DNA of 41,474 nt from Actinomycetota bacterium (GTDB lineage Bacteria > Actinomycetota > Acidimicrobiia > Acidimicrobiales > Ilumatobacteraceae): positions 1 to 41,474 of the forward strand of contig JACQZZ010000012.1 of the NCBI GenBank assembly GCA_016213625.1, read 5' to 3'. The notes under the pieces are model-generated. The model saw only the letters and a list, made by a program, of their open reading frames with translations. It ran no database searches and was not told where the DNA came from. Below are positions 8,200 through 15,832 of the stretch, piece after piece; the first letter of the stretch is position 1, and each line of letters starts with the position of its first letter. Both the position numbers and the translations under genes were made by a program.

Positions 8200-8964
8200 A
8201 TGGGTCAACGAGTCATCATCACCGCCGCCGCCGGCGGCATCGGTCGGGTCGTGGTGGAGGCGTTCGTCGCCCAGGGTGCCACGGTGCACCTGTGCGACGT
8301 GAACGACGCGGCGTTGCACGACGTGCGCATCGCCTGCCCCGGCGTGGTGGCCACGAAGGTGGACCTGGCCGACGGTGACGCGGTCGATGCCTGGGTGCAG
8401 TCGGCCATCGCCGACCTCGGCGGTGTCGACGTGCTGGTCAACAACGCGGGCATCAAGGGCCCCACGGCCTTCGTCGAGGACGTGACGCCCGAGGAGTGGC
8501 GGGAGAGCCTGGCCGTGGGGCTGGACACCCAGTACCTGTGTGCGCGCCGGGTCGCCCCGGCGATGAAGGCCCAGGGCAGCGGCAGCATCGTCAACATGTC
8601 GTCGATGGCGGGCGTGTACGGCTACGGCATGCGAACGCCGTATGCGGCCGTGAAGTGGGCGGTCATCGGACTCACCAAGTCGCTGGCCGTCGAGCTCGGT
8701 CCGCACGGGGTGCGGTGCAACGCCATCTGTCCCGGGTCGGTGGCGGGTGCCCGCATGGACTCGGTCATCGCGTCCGAGGCGGCCAATCGAGGCGTGGACC
8801 CGGCGCAGGTGCAGGCCGAGTACCTGTCCGGCCAGTCGATCAAGCGGTTCGTCGAGCCCTCAGAGATCGCGTCGTTGTGCCTGTTCCTGGCGTCGCCGGC
8901 GTCGGCGATGATCAGCGGACAGGCCATCGGCATCGACGGGCACACCGAGGCCTACCACCTCTGA
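8200..8964 (+). CDS. Short-chain dehydrogenase/reductase (SDR)
   Basis: A 254-residue classical SDR oxidoreductase using NAD(P)H. The dinucleotide-binding loop reads TAAAGGIG (residues 8-15), so the first glycine of the usual TGxxxGIG is replaced by alanine. NNAG is at 81-84 and the catalytic set is Ser135, Tyr148 and Lys152 (SSMAGVY, YAAVK). The C-terminus has the normal SGQAIGIDGH. The start is ATG 8200 with GGGGGAG about 9 nt upstream; the open frame extends further 5' but there overlaps the divergent deaminase. It precedes an acyl-CoA dehydrogenase, so a role in acyl or hydroxyacyl oxidation is plausible, not shown. Confidence 0.9.
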   Translation: MGQRVIITAAAGGIGRVVVEAFVAQGATVHLCDVNDAALHDVRIACPGVVATKVDLADGDAVDAWVQSAIADLGGVDVLVNNAGIKGPTAFVEDVTPEEWRESLAVGLDTQYLCARRVAPAMKAQGSGSIVNMSSMAGVYGYGMRTPYAAVKWAVIGLTKSLAVELGPHGVRCNAICPGSVAGARMDSVIASEAANRGVDPAQVQAEYLSGQSIKRFVEPSEIASLCLFLASPASAMISGQAIGIDGHTEAYHL

Positions 8965-8976
8965 CGCGCGGCGACG

Positions 8977-9010
8977 CTCGCCCGGATCGTGACCGGTGAT
9001 GGTGGGCGAG
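8977..9010. repeat. Imperfect inverted repeat between SDR and acyl-CoA dehydrogenase genes
   Basis: CTCGCCC (8977-8983) and GGGCGAG (9004-9010) are perfect arms. Inside them, ATC and GAT flank an ACCGGT core with a one-base offset. It starts 12 nt after the SDR stop and ends about 40 nt before the next ATG. It could be a weak terminator or an operator for the acyl-CoA dehydrogenase. Confidence 0.4.
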
Positions 9011-9050
9011 TACGTTCCACTGCAGCGATGGCTGACCAGGAGGTACCCAG

Positions 9051-10370
9051 ATGACCGGTGGTGCATTGAAGAGCGCCAGCATGGACGATTTCGATCTGCG
9101 CATGTCGGAAGGGGTGCGGCCGCTCTACGAGGCGGTGAAGGCGTTCATCCGCGATGAGGTCGACCCCATCACGGAGGAGTTCCACCGCCTCGGCGCCAAT
9201 CGTGAAGATCGTTGGAGCTGGGCCCCTGGCCAACTCGAGCTGCTCGACACGGTGAAGGCCAAGGCCAAGTCGCAAGGGCTGTGGAACTTCTTCCTCCCCA
9301 ATGCCGAAACCGGTCAGGGCCTCAGCAATCTCGACTACGCGTACATCGCGTCCGAGCTCGGCAAGAACCGGCTCGCCTCCGAGTGCCTCAACTGCTCGGC
9401 GCCCGACACCGGCAACATGGAGGTGCTCGAGCGGGTGGGCACCCCCGAGCAGAAGGCCCAGTGGCTCGAGCCGCTGCTGAACGGCGAGATCCGTTCGGCC
9501 TACGTGATGACCGAACCCGGCGTCATGAGCTCCGACGCCAAGCAGATCCAGACCACCGCCGTGCTCGATGGCGACGAGTGGGTCATCAACGGTTCGAAGT
9601 TCTACGCATCGGGTGCCGGCGATCCGCGCTGCAAGATCATGATCGTCATGGTGCGCACCAACCCCGATGCCGACACCTACAAGCAGCAGTCGCAGATCCT
9701 CGTGCCCAAGGACACGCCCGGTGTGGAGATCGTGGAGGCGATGCAGGTGTTCGGTGCCGACGACGCGCCCCACGGCCACATGCACATCCGCTTCAACGAC
9801 GTGCGCGTGCCGAAGAGCAACGTGCTGTGGGGCGAGGGCAAGGGCTTCGAGATCTCGCAGCTGCGCCTCGGGCCAGGCCGCATCCATCACTGCATGCGCA
9901 GCATCGGCGTGGCCGAGCGCGCCATCGAGATGGCGGTCGACCGTGGCATCAGCCGCGAGGGCTTCGGCAAGAAGCTCATCAACCTCGGCAAGAACATGGA
10001 AGTGCTGTCGCGGGCCCGCATCGAGGTGGAGGCCATGCGCCTCATGGTGCTCCGCGCGGCGAAGGCCATGGACACGCTCGGCAACGCCGAGGCCCGCGTG
10101 TGGGTGAGCGCCGTGAAGGCGATGGTGCCCGAGAAGTGCTGCGACATCATCGACGAGGTCATCCAGATGCACGGTGCCGCCGGCATCTCGCAGTGGTTCC
10201 CCCTCGCCGAGATGTACCACAGCCAGCGCACGCTGCGTCTGGCCGACGGCCCCGACGAGGTGCACCATCAGGTGGTCGCCCGCGCCGAGGTCAAGAACCG
10301 CGAGGCCGACCGCCGCGAGGGCGCTGACGCCCAGTACGTGGCCAAGGGCCGTCTCTTCACCGGTCCCTGA
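9051..10370 (+). CDS. Acyl-CoA dehydrogenase, ACAD10/11-like
   Basis: A 439-residue flavoprotein that would introduce an alpha-beta double bond into acyl-CoA thioesters. Family landmarks are the flavin-contact segment AYVMTEPGVMSSDA, the beta-domain WVINGSKFYASGAG, the ISREGFGKKLINLG region and the C-terminal QMHGAAGISQWFPLAEMY and LADGPDEVH, which resemble the dehydrogenase half of ACAD10/11. Human ACAD10/11 carry a kinase domain at the N-terminus; none is fused here. The catalytic glutamate was not placed with confidence. The start has AGGAGGT about 6 nt upstream, the best ribosome-binding site in this part of the window. Its stop overlaps the next start by one base (TGATG). Confidence 0.93.
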   Translation: MTGGALKSASMDDFDLRMSEGVRPLYEAVKAFIRDEVDPITEEFHRLGANREDRWSWAPGQLELLDTVKAKAKSQGLWNFFLPNAETGQGLSNLDYAYIASELGKNRLASECLNCSAPDTGNMEVLERVGTPEQKAQWLEPLLNGEIRSAYVMTEPGVMSSDAKQIQTTAVLDGDEWVINGSKFYASGAGDPRCKIMIVMVRTNPDADTYKQQSQILVPKDTPGVEIVEAMQVFGADDAPHGHMHIRFNDVRVPKSNVLWGEGKGFEISQLRLGPGRIHHCMRSIGVAERAIEMAVDRGISREGFGKKLINLGKNMEVLSRARIEVEAMRLMVLRAAKAMDTLGNAEARVWVSAVKAMVPEKCCDIIDEVIQMHGAAGISQWFPLAEMYHSQRTLRLADGPDEVHHQVVARAEVKNREADRREGADAQYVAKGRLFTGP

Positions 10371-10858
10371 TGTCGTCCGATCGGCTCGGTCCGCTCGACG
10401 CCTTCGTCGGCACGTGGGCAGGCGAAGGAGAGGGCATCTATCCCACCATCGCCACGTTCGGGTACCGCGAGCAGATCACCTTCACCGACGGCGGCGTCAA
10501 GCCGTTCCTCGGATACGCCCAGCGAACCTCGGCCGTCGACGACGGCCGGCCGCTGCATGCCGAGTCCGGCTTCCTTCGCTGGGCCGGTGGAACGCCGGAG
10601 TGGATCATCGCCTCACCCACCGGCCTCACCGAGGTGCTCATCGGCACGGCACTCGTCGTCGCCGGGAAGGTGAACGGCGGGGTGGACTTGCACGTGCGCA
10701 CGAGCACCGTGTCGCTGTCGCCCACGGCCAAGCTCGTCGAGTCGGTCGAGCGCATCGTGCGGGTGCGTGGCGACGTGCTCCAGTACGAGCTGCACATGGC
10801 CGCGGTGGGCGAGCCGCACCAGCTGCATCTCACTGCCACGTTGCGTCGCACCGACTGA
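10370..10858 (+). CDS. Nitrobindin-like heme-binding beta-barrel protein
   Basis: A 162-residue lipocalin-like barrel of the nitrobindin family (UPF0678/THAP4 C-terminal type), whose ferric heme binds NO and isomerises peroxynitrite. Motifs are FVGTWAGEGEGIYPT (residues ~12-26), KPFLGYAQRT, ESGFLRWAGG, SPTGLTEVLIG and MAAVGEPHQLHLTATLRR. His153 sits where the heme-coordinating His of the M. tuberculosis protein is found. The TGATG overlap with the acyl-CoA dehydrogenase implies translational coupling. The metabolic link between the two is unclear; protection of the flavoenzyme or lipids from reactive nitrogen is only a guess. Confidence 0.9.
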   Translation: MSSDRLGPLDAFVGTWAGEGEGIYPTIATFGYREQITFTDGGVKPFLGYAQRTSAVDDGRPLHAESGFLRWAGGTPEWIIASPTGLTEVLIGTALVVAGKVNGGVDLHVRTSTVSLSPTAKLVESVERIVRVRGDVLQYELHMAAVGEPHQLHLTATLRRTD

Positions 10859-10878
10859 CGACTGATACCCTAGGGGGT
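10841..10878 (+). promoter_or_regulatory. Promoter of small Cys-rich gene
   Basis: A TTGCGT element (10841-10846) lies 17 nt before GATACC or 19 nt before TACCCT (10866-10871). TACCCT ends 7 nt before the ATG at 10879. A leaderless transcript is expected. Confidence 0.5.
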
Positions 10879-10880
10879 AT
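10865..10880. promoter_or_regulatory. CsoR/CstR-like operator overlapping start codon
   Basis: The perfect inverted repeat ATACCC-TAGG-GGGTAT covers the -10 hexamer and the first two bases of the ATG. An AT-flanked C-tract/G-tract palindrome of this form is characteristic of sites bound by the CsoR/RcnR/FrmR/CstR family of copper-, nickel-, formaldehyde- or persulfide-sensing repressors. No such repressor gene is in the window, so the assignment rests on the site alone. Confidence 0.5.
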
Positions 10881-11094
10881 GTGCAGACGGACGACGTGCA
10901 GGAAGTGTGGCAAGCCGAGTTGGGCCGGATGCGGCGCGCACATCGAGCGGGTGCTCGCCGACGTCCCGAAGTTGGAGCGGTGCAGGTGTCACGAAGCGCC
11001 GCGTGTCGCGGCGGGCAAGTCCACCACCAAGGCGGCGGCAGCGCCCGCCGAGCCGTCGACGATGGGTCGATTCAAGGCCTGGCTCAAGCAGTGA
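10879..11094 (+). CDS. Small Cys-rich (zinc-ribbon-like) conserved protein
   Basis: A 71-residue protein with metal-site-like spacing: Cys2, Cys7, Cys10 (CRKCGK), Cys18 and His21 (WAGCGAH), Cys35, Cys37 and His38 (RCRCH). Similar short proteins starting MC-x-x-x-T-C and containing CGK-x-(S/T)W-x-GCG-x-H occur widely and have no known function, to my knowledge. The second half is an Ala/Lys-rich tail ending GRFKAWLKQ. The start is fixed by the promoter, which leaves no leader. The CsoR-like operator suggests induction by a thiophilic metal or by sulfane sulfur, which fits a thiol-rich product. It is followed by a convergent GGDEF-EAL gene. Confidence 0.78.
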   Translation: MCRRTTCRKCGKPSWAGCGAHIERVLADVPKLERCRCHEAPRVAAGKSTTKAAAAPAEPSTMGRFKAWLKQ

Positions 11095-11121
11095 CTGCTG
11101 CGGCGGCCGTAAGCGTGCGGA

Positions 11122-13410
11122 TCAGTTGACCGGGGCCGACACGTTCGGACGGAGGCCGGGGAACTGACCCAGACGCTCGAGCGCTGCCACCGTGCTGCGC
11201 ATCGCGTCGGCCGGCACCGGGTGGCTGATGAGGAAGCCCTGGGCCTTGCCGCAGCCGAGATCGCTGAGCACCTGCAGTTGGTGCACGCTCTCGACGCCTT
11301 CGGCCACCATGTCGAGGCCGAGCGAACGACCCATGGCCACGATGGTGCGCACCAGGCTGCGGTCGTTCGGGTTGTCGGCGACGCCGTGCACGAAGGCGCG
11401 GTCGATCTTGATGCGCTGCAGGGGGAACTTCTGCAGCAGCGAGAGCGAGGAGTAGCCGGTGCCGAAGTCGTCGAGTGCGACACGCACGCCGAGCGAACGG
11501 AGGCGGCGCAACGTGGCCAGCGCCAACTCGGGCTCGCTGATCATCACGCTCTCGGTGACCTCCAGCCACAGCAGCTGTGGCGACACACCCGAGCGGGTGA
11601 GTGCCTCGCTGACGATGGCGGGGAAGTTGGTGTCGCCGAGCTGGCGGGGCGAGACGTTGACCGACATCGTGGCCGACGGGCTGCACACGCCGTCGTCGAT
11701 CCAGCGACGCAGCTGGGTGAGCGCCTCGAGCAGCGCCCACGAGCCGATGGGCACGATGGTGCCGGTGTCCTCGGCGATGGGGATGAACTCGGCGGGGGAG
11801 ACGATGGTGCCGTCGGCCTGCTGCCAGCGCATGAGCGCCTCGAAGCCTTCGACCTCGCCGGTGTGCAAGTCGAGGATGGGCTGGTGGAACAGGCGCAGCT
11901 CGCGACGGTCGAGTGCCCGGTAGAGCGCGGTCTCGACGGCCAGACGGTGCGCCACGCGCTCGTGCATGGACTCGTCGTACACCGCCATGCAGTTGCGGCC
12001 GGCGTCCTTGGCTCGGTACATCGCCGTGTCGGCGTGACGGACGAGGTCTTCCGGTGAGGTGCTGGAGGTGGGGCTGATGGCGGCGACGCCGATGCTGGCG
12101 GTGACGAACACGTCGCCCTGGCTGAGTGCGAGGGGCTCGCGGAACACGGCCAGCAGGCGCTCGGCCAGCGCCATGGATGCGCCCTGCGACTTGGCGGCAG
12201 GATCCAGCACCACGTACTCGTCGCCCGACAGTCGGGCCACCATCGCGCCATCGGGGACGGCGTTGGTGAGGCGCTGGGCCACCATCATCAGCACTTCGTC
12301 GCCGGCGGCGTGGCCGAGTGAGTCGTTGATGTTCTTGAACCGGTCGAGGTCGACGAAGAACAGGGTGGGGTGGGTGTCGGGGTTCCAGGAGCCGCGCATC
12401 AGGTCGTTGATCTGCTGGAGCAGCACGCTGCGGTTGGGCAGCCCGGTGAGCGGATCGGTCTGCGCGCCGTGCAGCAGCTCGGCCTGGGCGACGTTGTTGG
12501 CTCGAACGGCCTGGGCCACACGGGCGGTCACCACGGCGGCGAGCACGACGGCCGAGATGGAGCGGACGATCTTGTCGGTGGTGTCGTTGGCGGAGGTGCC
12601 CGCGAGGACGATGACCGGGAACACGAGCGACGAGGTGGTGACGATGAGTCGGCCCATCACCGGACGGCGCGACGGCAGCTGGGGCCGCATGACCTGGGTG
12701 ATGCTGGGGTGCAGGAACGCCGCCCCGGCGCAGAAGAAGGCAGCGATGTACATCGGCAACGCCACCCGTTCCGCGCTCGCCGGCATGTGGCCGGCGTCGA
12801 TGAGCGCGTAGAGCAGGTCGCCCAGCAGGTTGAACGTGAGTGCCGATGCCAGCAGCCACATGGACGCAGGGCGGTTGCGCTGGTCGAGCAGGACGACGAC
12901 CACCAGGAACAACACGACGGAGGCCGTGGGCTGGTACATGCCGTACAGGACGGTGCTCCATGCGGTGGTGCCGGTCTCGTCGACGATGGGCTGCACCAAT
13001 GCGGCCCAGCTGATGACCCAGGCGCCGAGGCCGACGATGAGACCGTCGCCCAGGAGGCCCTCGGTGGGGGTGACGCCGCGGCGGCGCAGCAGGGCGACCA
13101 GGCCGAAGATGATGCATCCGGTGCCCGCCAGGCCCAGGGCCACGGCGAGCGGGTTGGTGTAGGTGGGCTCGTCGCCCGACACCAGTTGTGCCCCTGCGTA
13201 GAGCAAGCCGACGGCCACGAGGAAGCCGGCCACCTCGGTGGACACGCCGTTGCGCCGGCAGGCGAAGAACAGCACCGGGCCGATCTGGATGCAGGCGAAC
13301 AGGTACAGCGCCTCGCGGACCCCGGCCTGTGGCGCGCTGATGGCCACGACGGTGCAGATGCCGCCGACCACCAGGTACCACCAAGTTAGGAGCGCCGATG
13401 CCCGCTTCAT
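11122..13410 (-). CDS. Membrane-bound GGDEF-EAL cyclic-di-GMP enzyme
   Basis: A 762-residue protein with about eight to nine hydrophobic segments in residues 1-300 (an integral sensory region), a GGDEF domain (~315-480) and an EAL domain (~485-745). The GGDEF signature is degenerate (SGDEY, residues 395-399), although the DLDRFKNINDSLGHAAGD segment is normal. The EAL domain keeps EAL (524-526), NVSPRQL, LEVTES, DDFGTGYSS (647-655), Lys668 and Glu704, so phosphodiesterase activity on c-di-GMP is likely. The start was placed at ATG 13410, where GGGAGG lies 4 nt upstream and a hydrophobic N-terminus begins; the open frame runs further 5' but the extra sequence looks non-coding. It stands alone. 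Confidence 0.92.
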   Translation of the reverse strand: MKRASALLTWWYLVVGGICTVVAISAPQAGVREALYLFACIQIGPVLFFACRRNGVSTEVAGFLVAVGLLYAGAQLVSGDEPTYTNPLAVALGLAGTGCIIFGLVALLRRRGVTPTEGLLGDGLIVGLGAWVISWAALVQPIVDETGTTAWSTVLYGMYQPTASVVLFLVVVVLLDQRNRPASMWLLASALTFNLLGDLLYALIDAGHMPASAERVALPMYIAAFFCAGAAFLHPSITQVMRPQLPSRRPVMGRLIVTTSSLVFPVIVLAGTSANDTTDKIVRSISAVVLAAVVTARVAQAVRANNVAQAELLHGAQTDPLTGLPNRSVLLQQINDLMRGSWNPDTHPTLFFVDLDRFKNINDSLGHAAGDEVLMMVAQRLTNAVPDGAMVARLSGDEYVVLDPAAKSQGASMALAERLLAVFREPLALSQGDVFVTASIGVAAISPTSSTSPEDLVRHADTAMYRAKDAGRNCMAVYDESMHERVAHRLAVETALYRALDRRELRLFHQPILDLHTGEVEGFEALMRWQQADGTIVSPAEFIPIAEDTGTIVPIGSWALLEALTQLRRWIDDGVCSPSATMSVNVSPRQLGDTNFPAIVSEALTRSGVSPQLLWLEVTESVMISEPELALATLRRLRSLGVRVALDDFGTGYSSLSLLQKFPLQRIKIDRAFVHGVADNPNDRSLVRTIVAMGRSLGLDMVAEGVESVHQLQVLSDLGCGKAQGFLISHPVPADAMRSTVAALERLGQFPGLRPNVSAPVN

Positions 13411-13470
13411 GAGCCTCCCTCGCCGATGGGTGGTGGTTGAGCATCCACCCATAGGAAACGCAGTGTTCTT

Positions 13471-13501
13471 ATGATACGTCGAAACCAGGTAGTTCGCGCA
13501 A
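13471..13501 (-). promoter_or_regulatory. Possible promoter of GGDEF-EAL gene
   Basis: On the minus strand TTGCGC (13501-13496) is followed after 19 nt by TATCAT (13476-13471), about 60 nt before the ATG. The spacing is a little long. The same AT-rich patch could serve the plus strand as TATGAT (13470-13475). Confidence 0.3.
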
Positions 13502-13600
13502 GGGGTGATTCTCTGCGCGCGGCGCGTCTGACTTGTTCGTGTCGGATCTGGTTCGTGTGCTGATCCGTTTTCGTGTCCGAGGTGAAAGGGGTGCGGTCGT

Positions 13601-14200
13601 ATGTTCGTCACTCGCCACACCCACGTGGTCGACATCGTTCTCGGCGACAAGCTGTGGCACCTGTACGAAACGTCCTACGCCGGCATGTCCGAGGCCGCGG
13701 TCACGCGGGAGATGCTCTATCGCTCGGAGTTCGACGAGACCATCGCCGATCCCACGAATCGCTTGTGGGTGCTGTGGGACGACGCCGTCCCCGTCGGCAT
13801 GTCGCTGGTGGCCACCGACATCGGCAGCACCCGCTACCTCAGTCGCGCCTACTTCGAGCACCACTACCCCGATCACATGCGTCGCAATGCCGTCCACTAC
13901 ATCATGTGGTTGGTCGTGCACCCTGCGTACGTCGCCAAAGGGGCCATCGTGCGCCTCGCCAAAGAAGGTCTGGCGCTCGAGGCATCCGAGGGCGTGCTGT
14001 TGGTGTTCGACACGCCGCAGGCCAACGCTCGCGAGGGCGCCGGGTTCCAGGAGATGATGTCGCGGCTGGCGCGCAGCGTGATGGGCGGCGCTCCGGTCCA
14101 CCATCTGGAGACGCAGCACTACTACGCGGTCGACTTCAGCCCTGCCGAGCAGGTCCGCGATCGCGACACCGCCGACTCGGGTCGAGTTCATCGCGCCTGA
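13601..14200 (+). CDS. GNAT-like protein of unknown function
   Basis: A 199-residue protein that I cannot assign to a named family. The order of elements resembles a GNAT acetyltransferase: an N-terminal helical part, VLWDDAVPVGMSLVATD (paired strands), then MWLVVHPAYVAKGAIVRLAKEGL at the place of the acetyl-CoA loop and helix, followed by VLLVFDTPQANAREGAGFQEM. The usual Q/RxxGxG/A loop is not clearly present. AAAGGGGTG precedes the ATG by about 8-9 nt. The 190-nt upstream gap is shared with the divergent GGDEF-EAL gene. It precedes phoH by about 56 nt, but a separate promoter lies between. The function is unknown. Confidence 0.72.
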   Translation: MFVTRHTHVVDIVLGDKLWHLYETSYAGMSEAAVTREMLYRSEFDETIADPTNRLWVLWDDAVPVGMSLVATDIGSTRYLSRAYFEHHYPDHMRRNAVHYIMWLVVHPAYVAKGAIVRLAKEGLALEASEGVLLVFDTPQANAREGAGFQEMMSRLARSVMGGAPVHHLETQHYYAVDFSPAEQVRDRDTADSGRVHRA

Positions 14201-14216
14201 ACCGTCTCGGGTTCGC

Positions 14217-14230
14217 TACCGTAGGGCGAG
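14217..14230 (+). promoter_or_regulatory. Leaderless-type -10 before phoH leader ORF
   Basis: TACCGT (14217-14222) fits TANNNT and ends 8 nt before the ATG at 14231. The transcript would start at the mini-ORF rather than at phoH itself. Confidence 0.45.
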
Positions 14231-14260
14231 ATGAGTCCATCTCCGGGCCCCGCGACATGA
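14231..14260 (+). CDS. Possible 9-codon leader peptide coupled to phoH
   Basis: An ATG at 14231 opens a 9-codon frame (MSPSPGPAT) whose TGA (14258-14260) overlaps the phoH ATG (14257) as ATGA. The phoH ATG has no convincing ribosome-binding site. Translation could start on a leaderless mRNA at 14231 and pass to phoH by stop-start coupling. The peptide is Pro-rich, which might slow ribosomes. This rests on position only. Confidence 0.35.
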   Translation: MSPSPGPAT

Positions 14261-15243
14261 CGCAACTCGCTCAGCCGTACTCCGTCATCGTGCCCGGCGC
14301 GCACCTCATGGCCGCGCTCGTTGGCCAGCGCGATGCGCACCTGCGCCTCATCGAGGCGGCGTTCCCCGAGTGCACGGTGGTCGTGCGCGGCAACGAGATC
14401 CACCTCGCCGGCGCACAGGCCGAGGTGGTCGGGCGCCTGTGCGAGGAACTGGTCGTCCTGCTGCAGCAGGGCCAGCATCTCGACGAGCCCAGCTTGCGTC
14501 GCAGCATCGACATGGTGCGGGCGAACGAGCGGCCCAGCAAGGTGCTCACCGACGACATCATGCGCGGTGCCAAGGGCCGGCCGGTGCGGCCCAAGACCGC
14601 GGGCCAGAAGCGGTACATCGACGCCATCCGCACCAACGTCATCACCTTCGGGCTCGGCCCTGCTGGTACCGGCAAGAGCTGGTTGGCCGTCGCGATGGCG
14701 GTGCAGGCGCTGCAGAGCAAGCAGGTGCAGCGCATCATCCTCACCCGCCCGGCGGTGGAGGCCGGTGAACGGCTCGGGTTCCTGCCCGGCGACCTGATGG
14801 CCAAGATCGATCCGTATCTGCGCCCGCTCTACGACGCGCTGTACGACATGATCGAACCCGAAGGGGCGCAGAAGCTGCTCGAACGGCAGATGGTGGAAGT
14901 GGCCCCGCTCGCCTTCATGCGCGGCCGCACGTTGAACAACAGCTTCATCATCCTCGACGAGGCGCAGAACTCCACGCCGGAGCAGATGAAGATGTTCCTC
15001 ACCCGCATCGGCTTCGGGTCGAAGGTGGTCGTCACCGGCGACACCACGCAGATCGACGTGCCCGACGGGCGCAGCGGCCTCATCGGTCTCGAGCGCACGC
15101 TCACCGACATCGAGGGCCTCACCTTCGTGCACCTCGGCGCCGGCGACGTGGTTCGTCACAAGATCGTGGCCGACAGCGTCGCTGCCTACGAGCAGGCCGA
15201 TCAGCGCAACCCGAGCACACGGCAGGAACGTGCCCGTGCCTGA
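14257..15243 (+). CDS. phoH: PhoH family ATPase
   Basis: A 328-residue PhoH-like P-loop NTPase, a conserved bacterial ATPase linked to RNA metabolism. Residues 1-75 form the small nucleic-acid-binding N-terminal region found in the short PhoH type. The ATPase core has Walker A GPAGTGKS (134-141), TRPAVEAGERLGFLPGD (163-179), Walker B IILDEAQN (231-238) and VVVTGDTTQID. There is no PIN domain, so it is PhoH rather than PhoH2. The only in-frame start near the conserved N-terminus is ATG 14257. Its 3' end overlaps ybeY by 14 nt, and phoH-ybeY-corC is a widely conserved operon order, which supports a role with YbeY in RNA maturation. Confidence 0.93.
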   Translation: MTQLAQPYSVIVPGAHLMAALVGQRDAHLRLIEAAFPECTVVVRGNEIHLAGAQAEVVGRLCEELVVLLQQGQHLDEPSLRRSIDMVRANERPSKVLTDDIMRGAKGRPVRPKTAGQKRYIDAIRTNVITFGLGPAGTGKSWLAVAMAVQALQSKQVQRIILTRPAVEAGERLGFLPGDLMAKIDPYLRPLYDALYDMIEPEGAQKLLERQMVEVAPLAFMRGRTLNNSFIILDEAQNSTPEQMKMFLTRIGFGSKVVVTGDTTQIDVPDGRSGLIGLERTLTDIEGLTFVHLGAGDVVRHKIVADSVAAYEQADQRNPSTRQERARA

Positions 15244-15832
15244 TCCCGGTCGGCCTCGTGTCGAGGGGCCCCGTCGCGTCGGCGGCGACGGAGAGCCCGA
15301 GGTGTTCGTGGCCGACGAGCAGAACGCGCTCGCCGTCGACATCCCGCGCTGGCAGGCGTTGGCCGAGCGTGTGCTGCGCGACGAGGGCGTGCGCGGGCTG
15401 GCCGAGTTGTCGGTCATCTTCGTCAGCGAGGCCGAGATCACCGAACTCAACGAGGACTACATGGGCAAGCAGGGCCCCACCGACGTCCTCGCGTTCCCCA
15501 TCGACGCCGCCGATGCCGAGATCGTGTTGCACAACCAACCGCCCAACCGTGGCCCCGACCGTTCGCCGCCCGACCCGGGCGACATGCCGCTCCTGCTCGG
15601 CGACGTGGTCATCTGCCCCACGGTGGCCGCCCGGCAGGCGCCCGAACACGCGGGCACGCTCGACGACGAACTCGCCCTCCTGCTGGTGCACGGTGTGCTC
15701 CACGTGCTGGGGCACGATCACCACGAGCCCGAGGCCGCCGCGGCCATGCGGGCTCGAGAACTCGCGTTGCTCGAGGCCCACCACTGGGGTGGGCCCGCAC
15801 CGGCCGGGTTCCGACAGGAGCACTCCGAATGA
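15230..15832 (+). CDS. ybeY: Endoribonuclease YbeY (rRNA maturation factor)
   Basis: A 200-residue YbeY metalloprotease-fold endonuclease that takes part in 16S rRNA 3'-end maturation and 70S quality control. The zinc signature HGVLHVLGHDH gives ligands His154, His158 and His164. The upstream TDVLAFP motif is also typical. It is longer than many family members because of an N-terminal extension of ~22 residues and a Pro-rich insert at about 101-120. The start is GTG 15230, preceded by an AGGA, or GTG 15236. It overlaps phoH by 14 nt and corC by ATGA, so the three are translated together. Confidence 0.95.
   Translation: MPVPDPGRPRVEGPRRVGGDGEPEVFVADEQNALAVDIPRWQALAERVLRDEGVRGLAELSVIFVSEAEITELNEDYMGKQGPTDVLAFPIDAADAEIVLHNQPPNRGPDRSPPDPGDMPLLLGDVVICPTVAARQAPEHAGTLDDELALLLVHGVLHVLGHDHHEPEAAAAMRARELALLEAHHWGGPAPAGFRQEHSE

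Noticed and set aside
11122..13650. An 80-residue N-terminal extension of the GGDEF-EAL protein.
   Set aside because: The extension is not protein-like, and a good ribosome-binding site and hydrophobic start occur at 13410.
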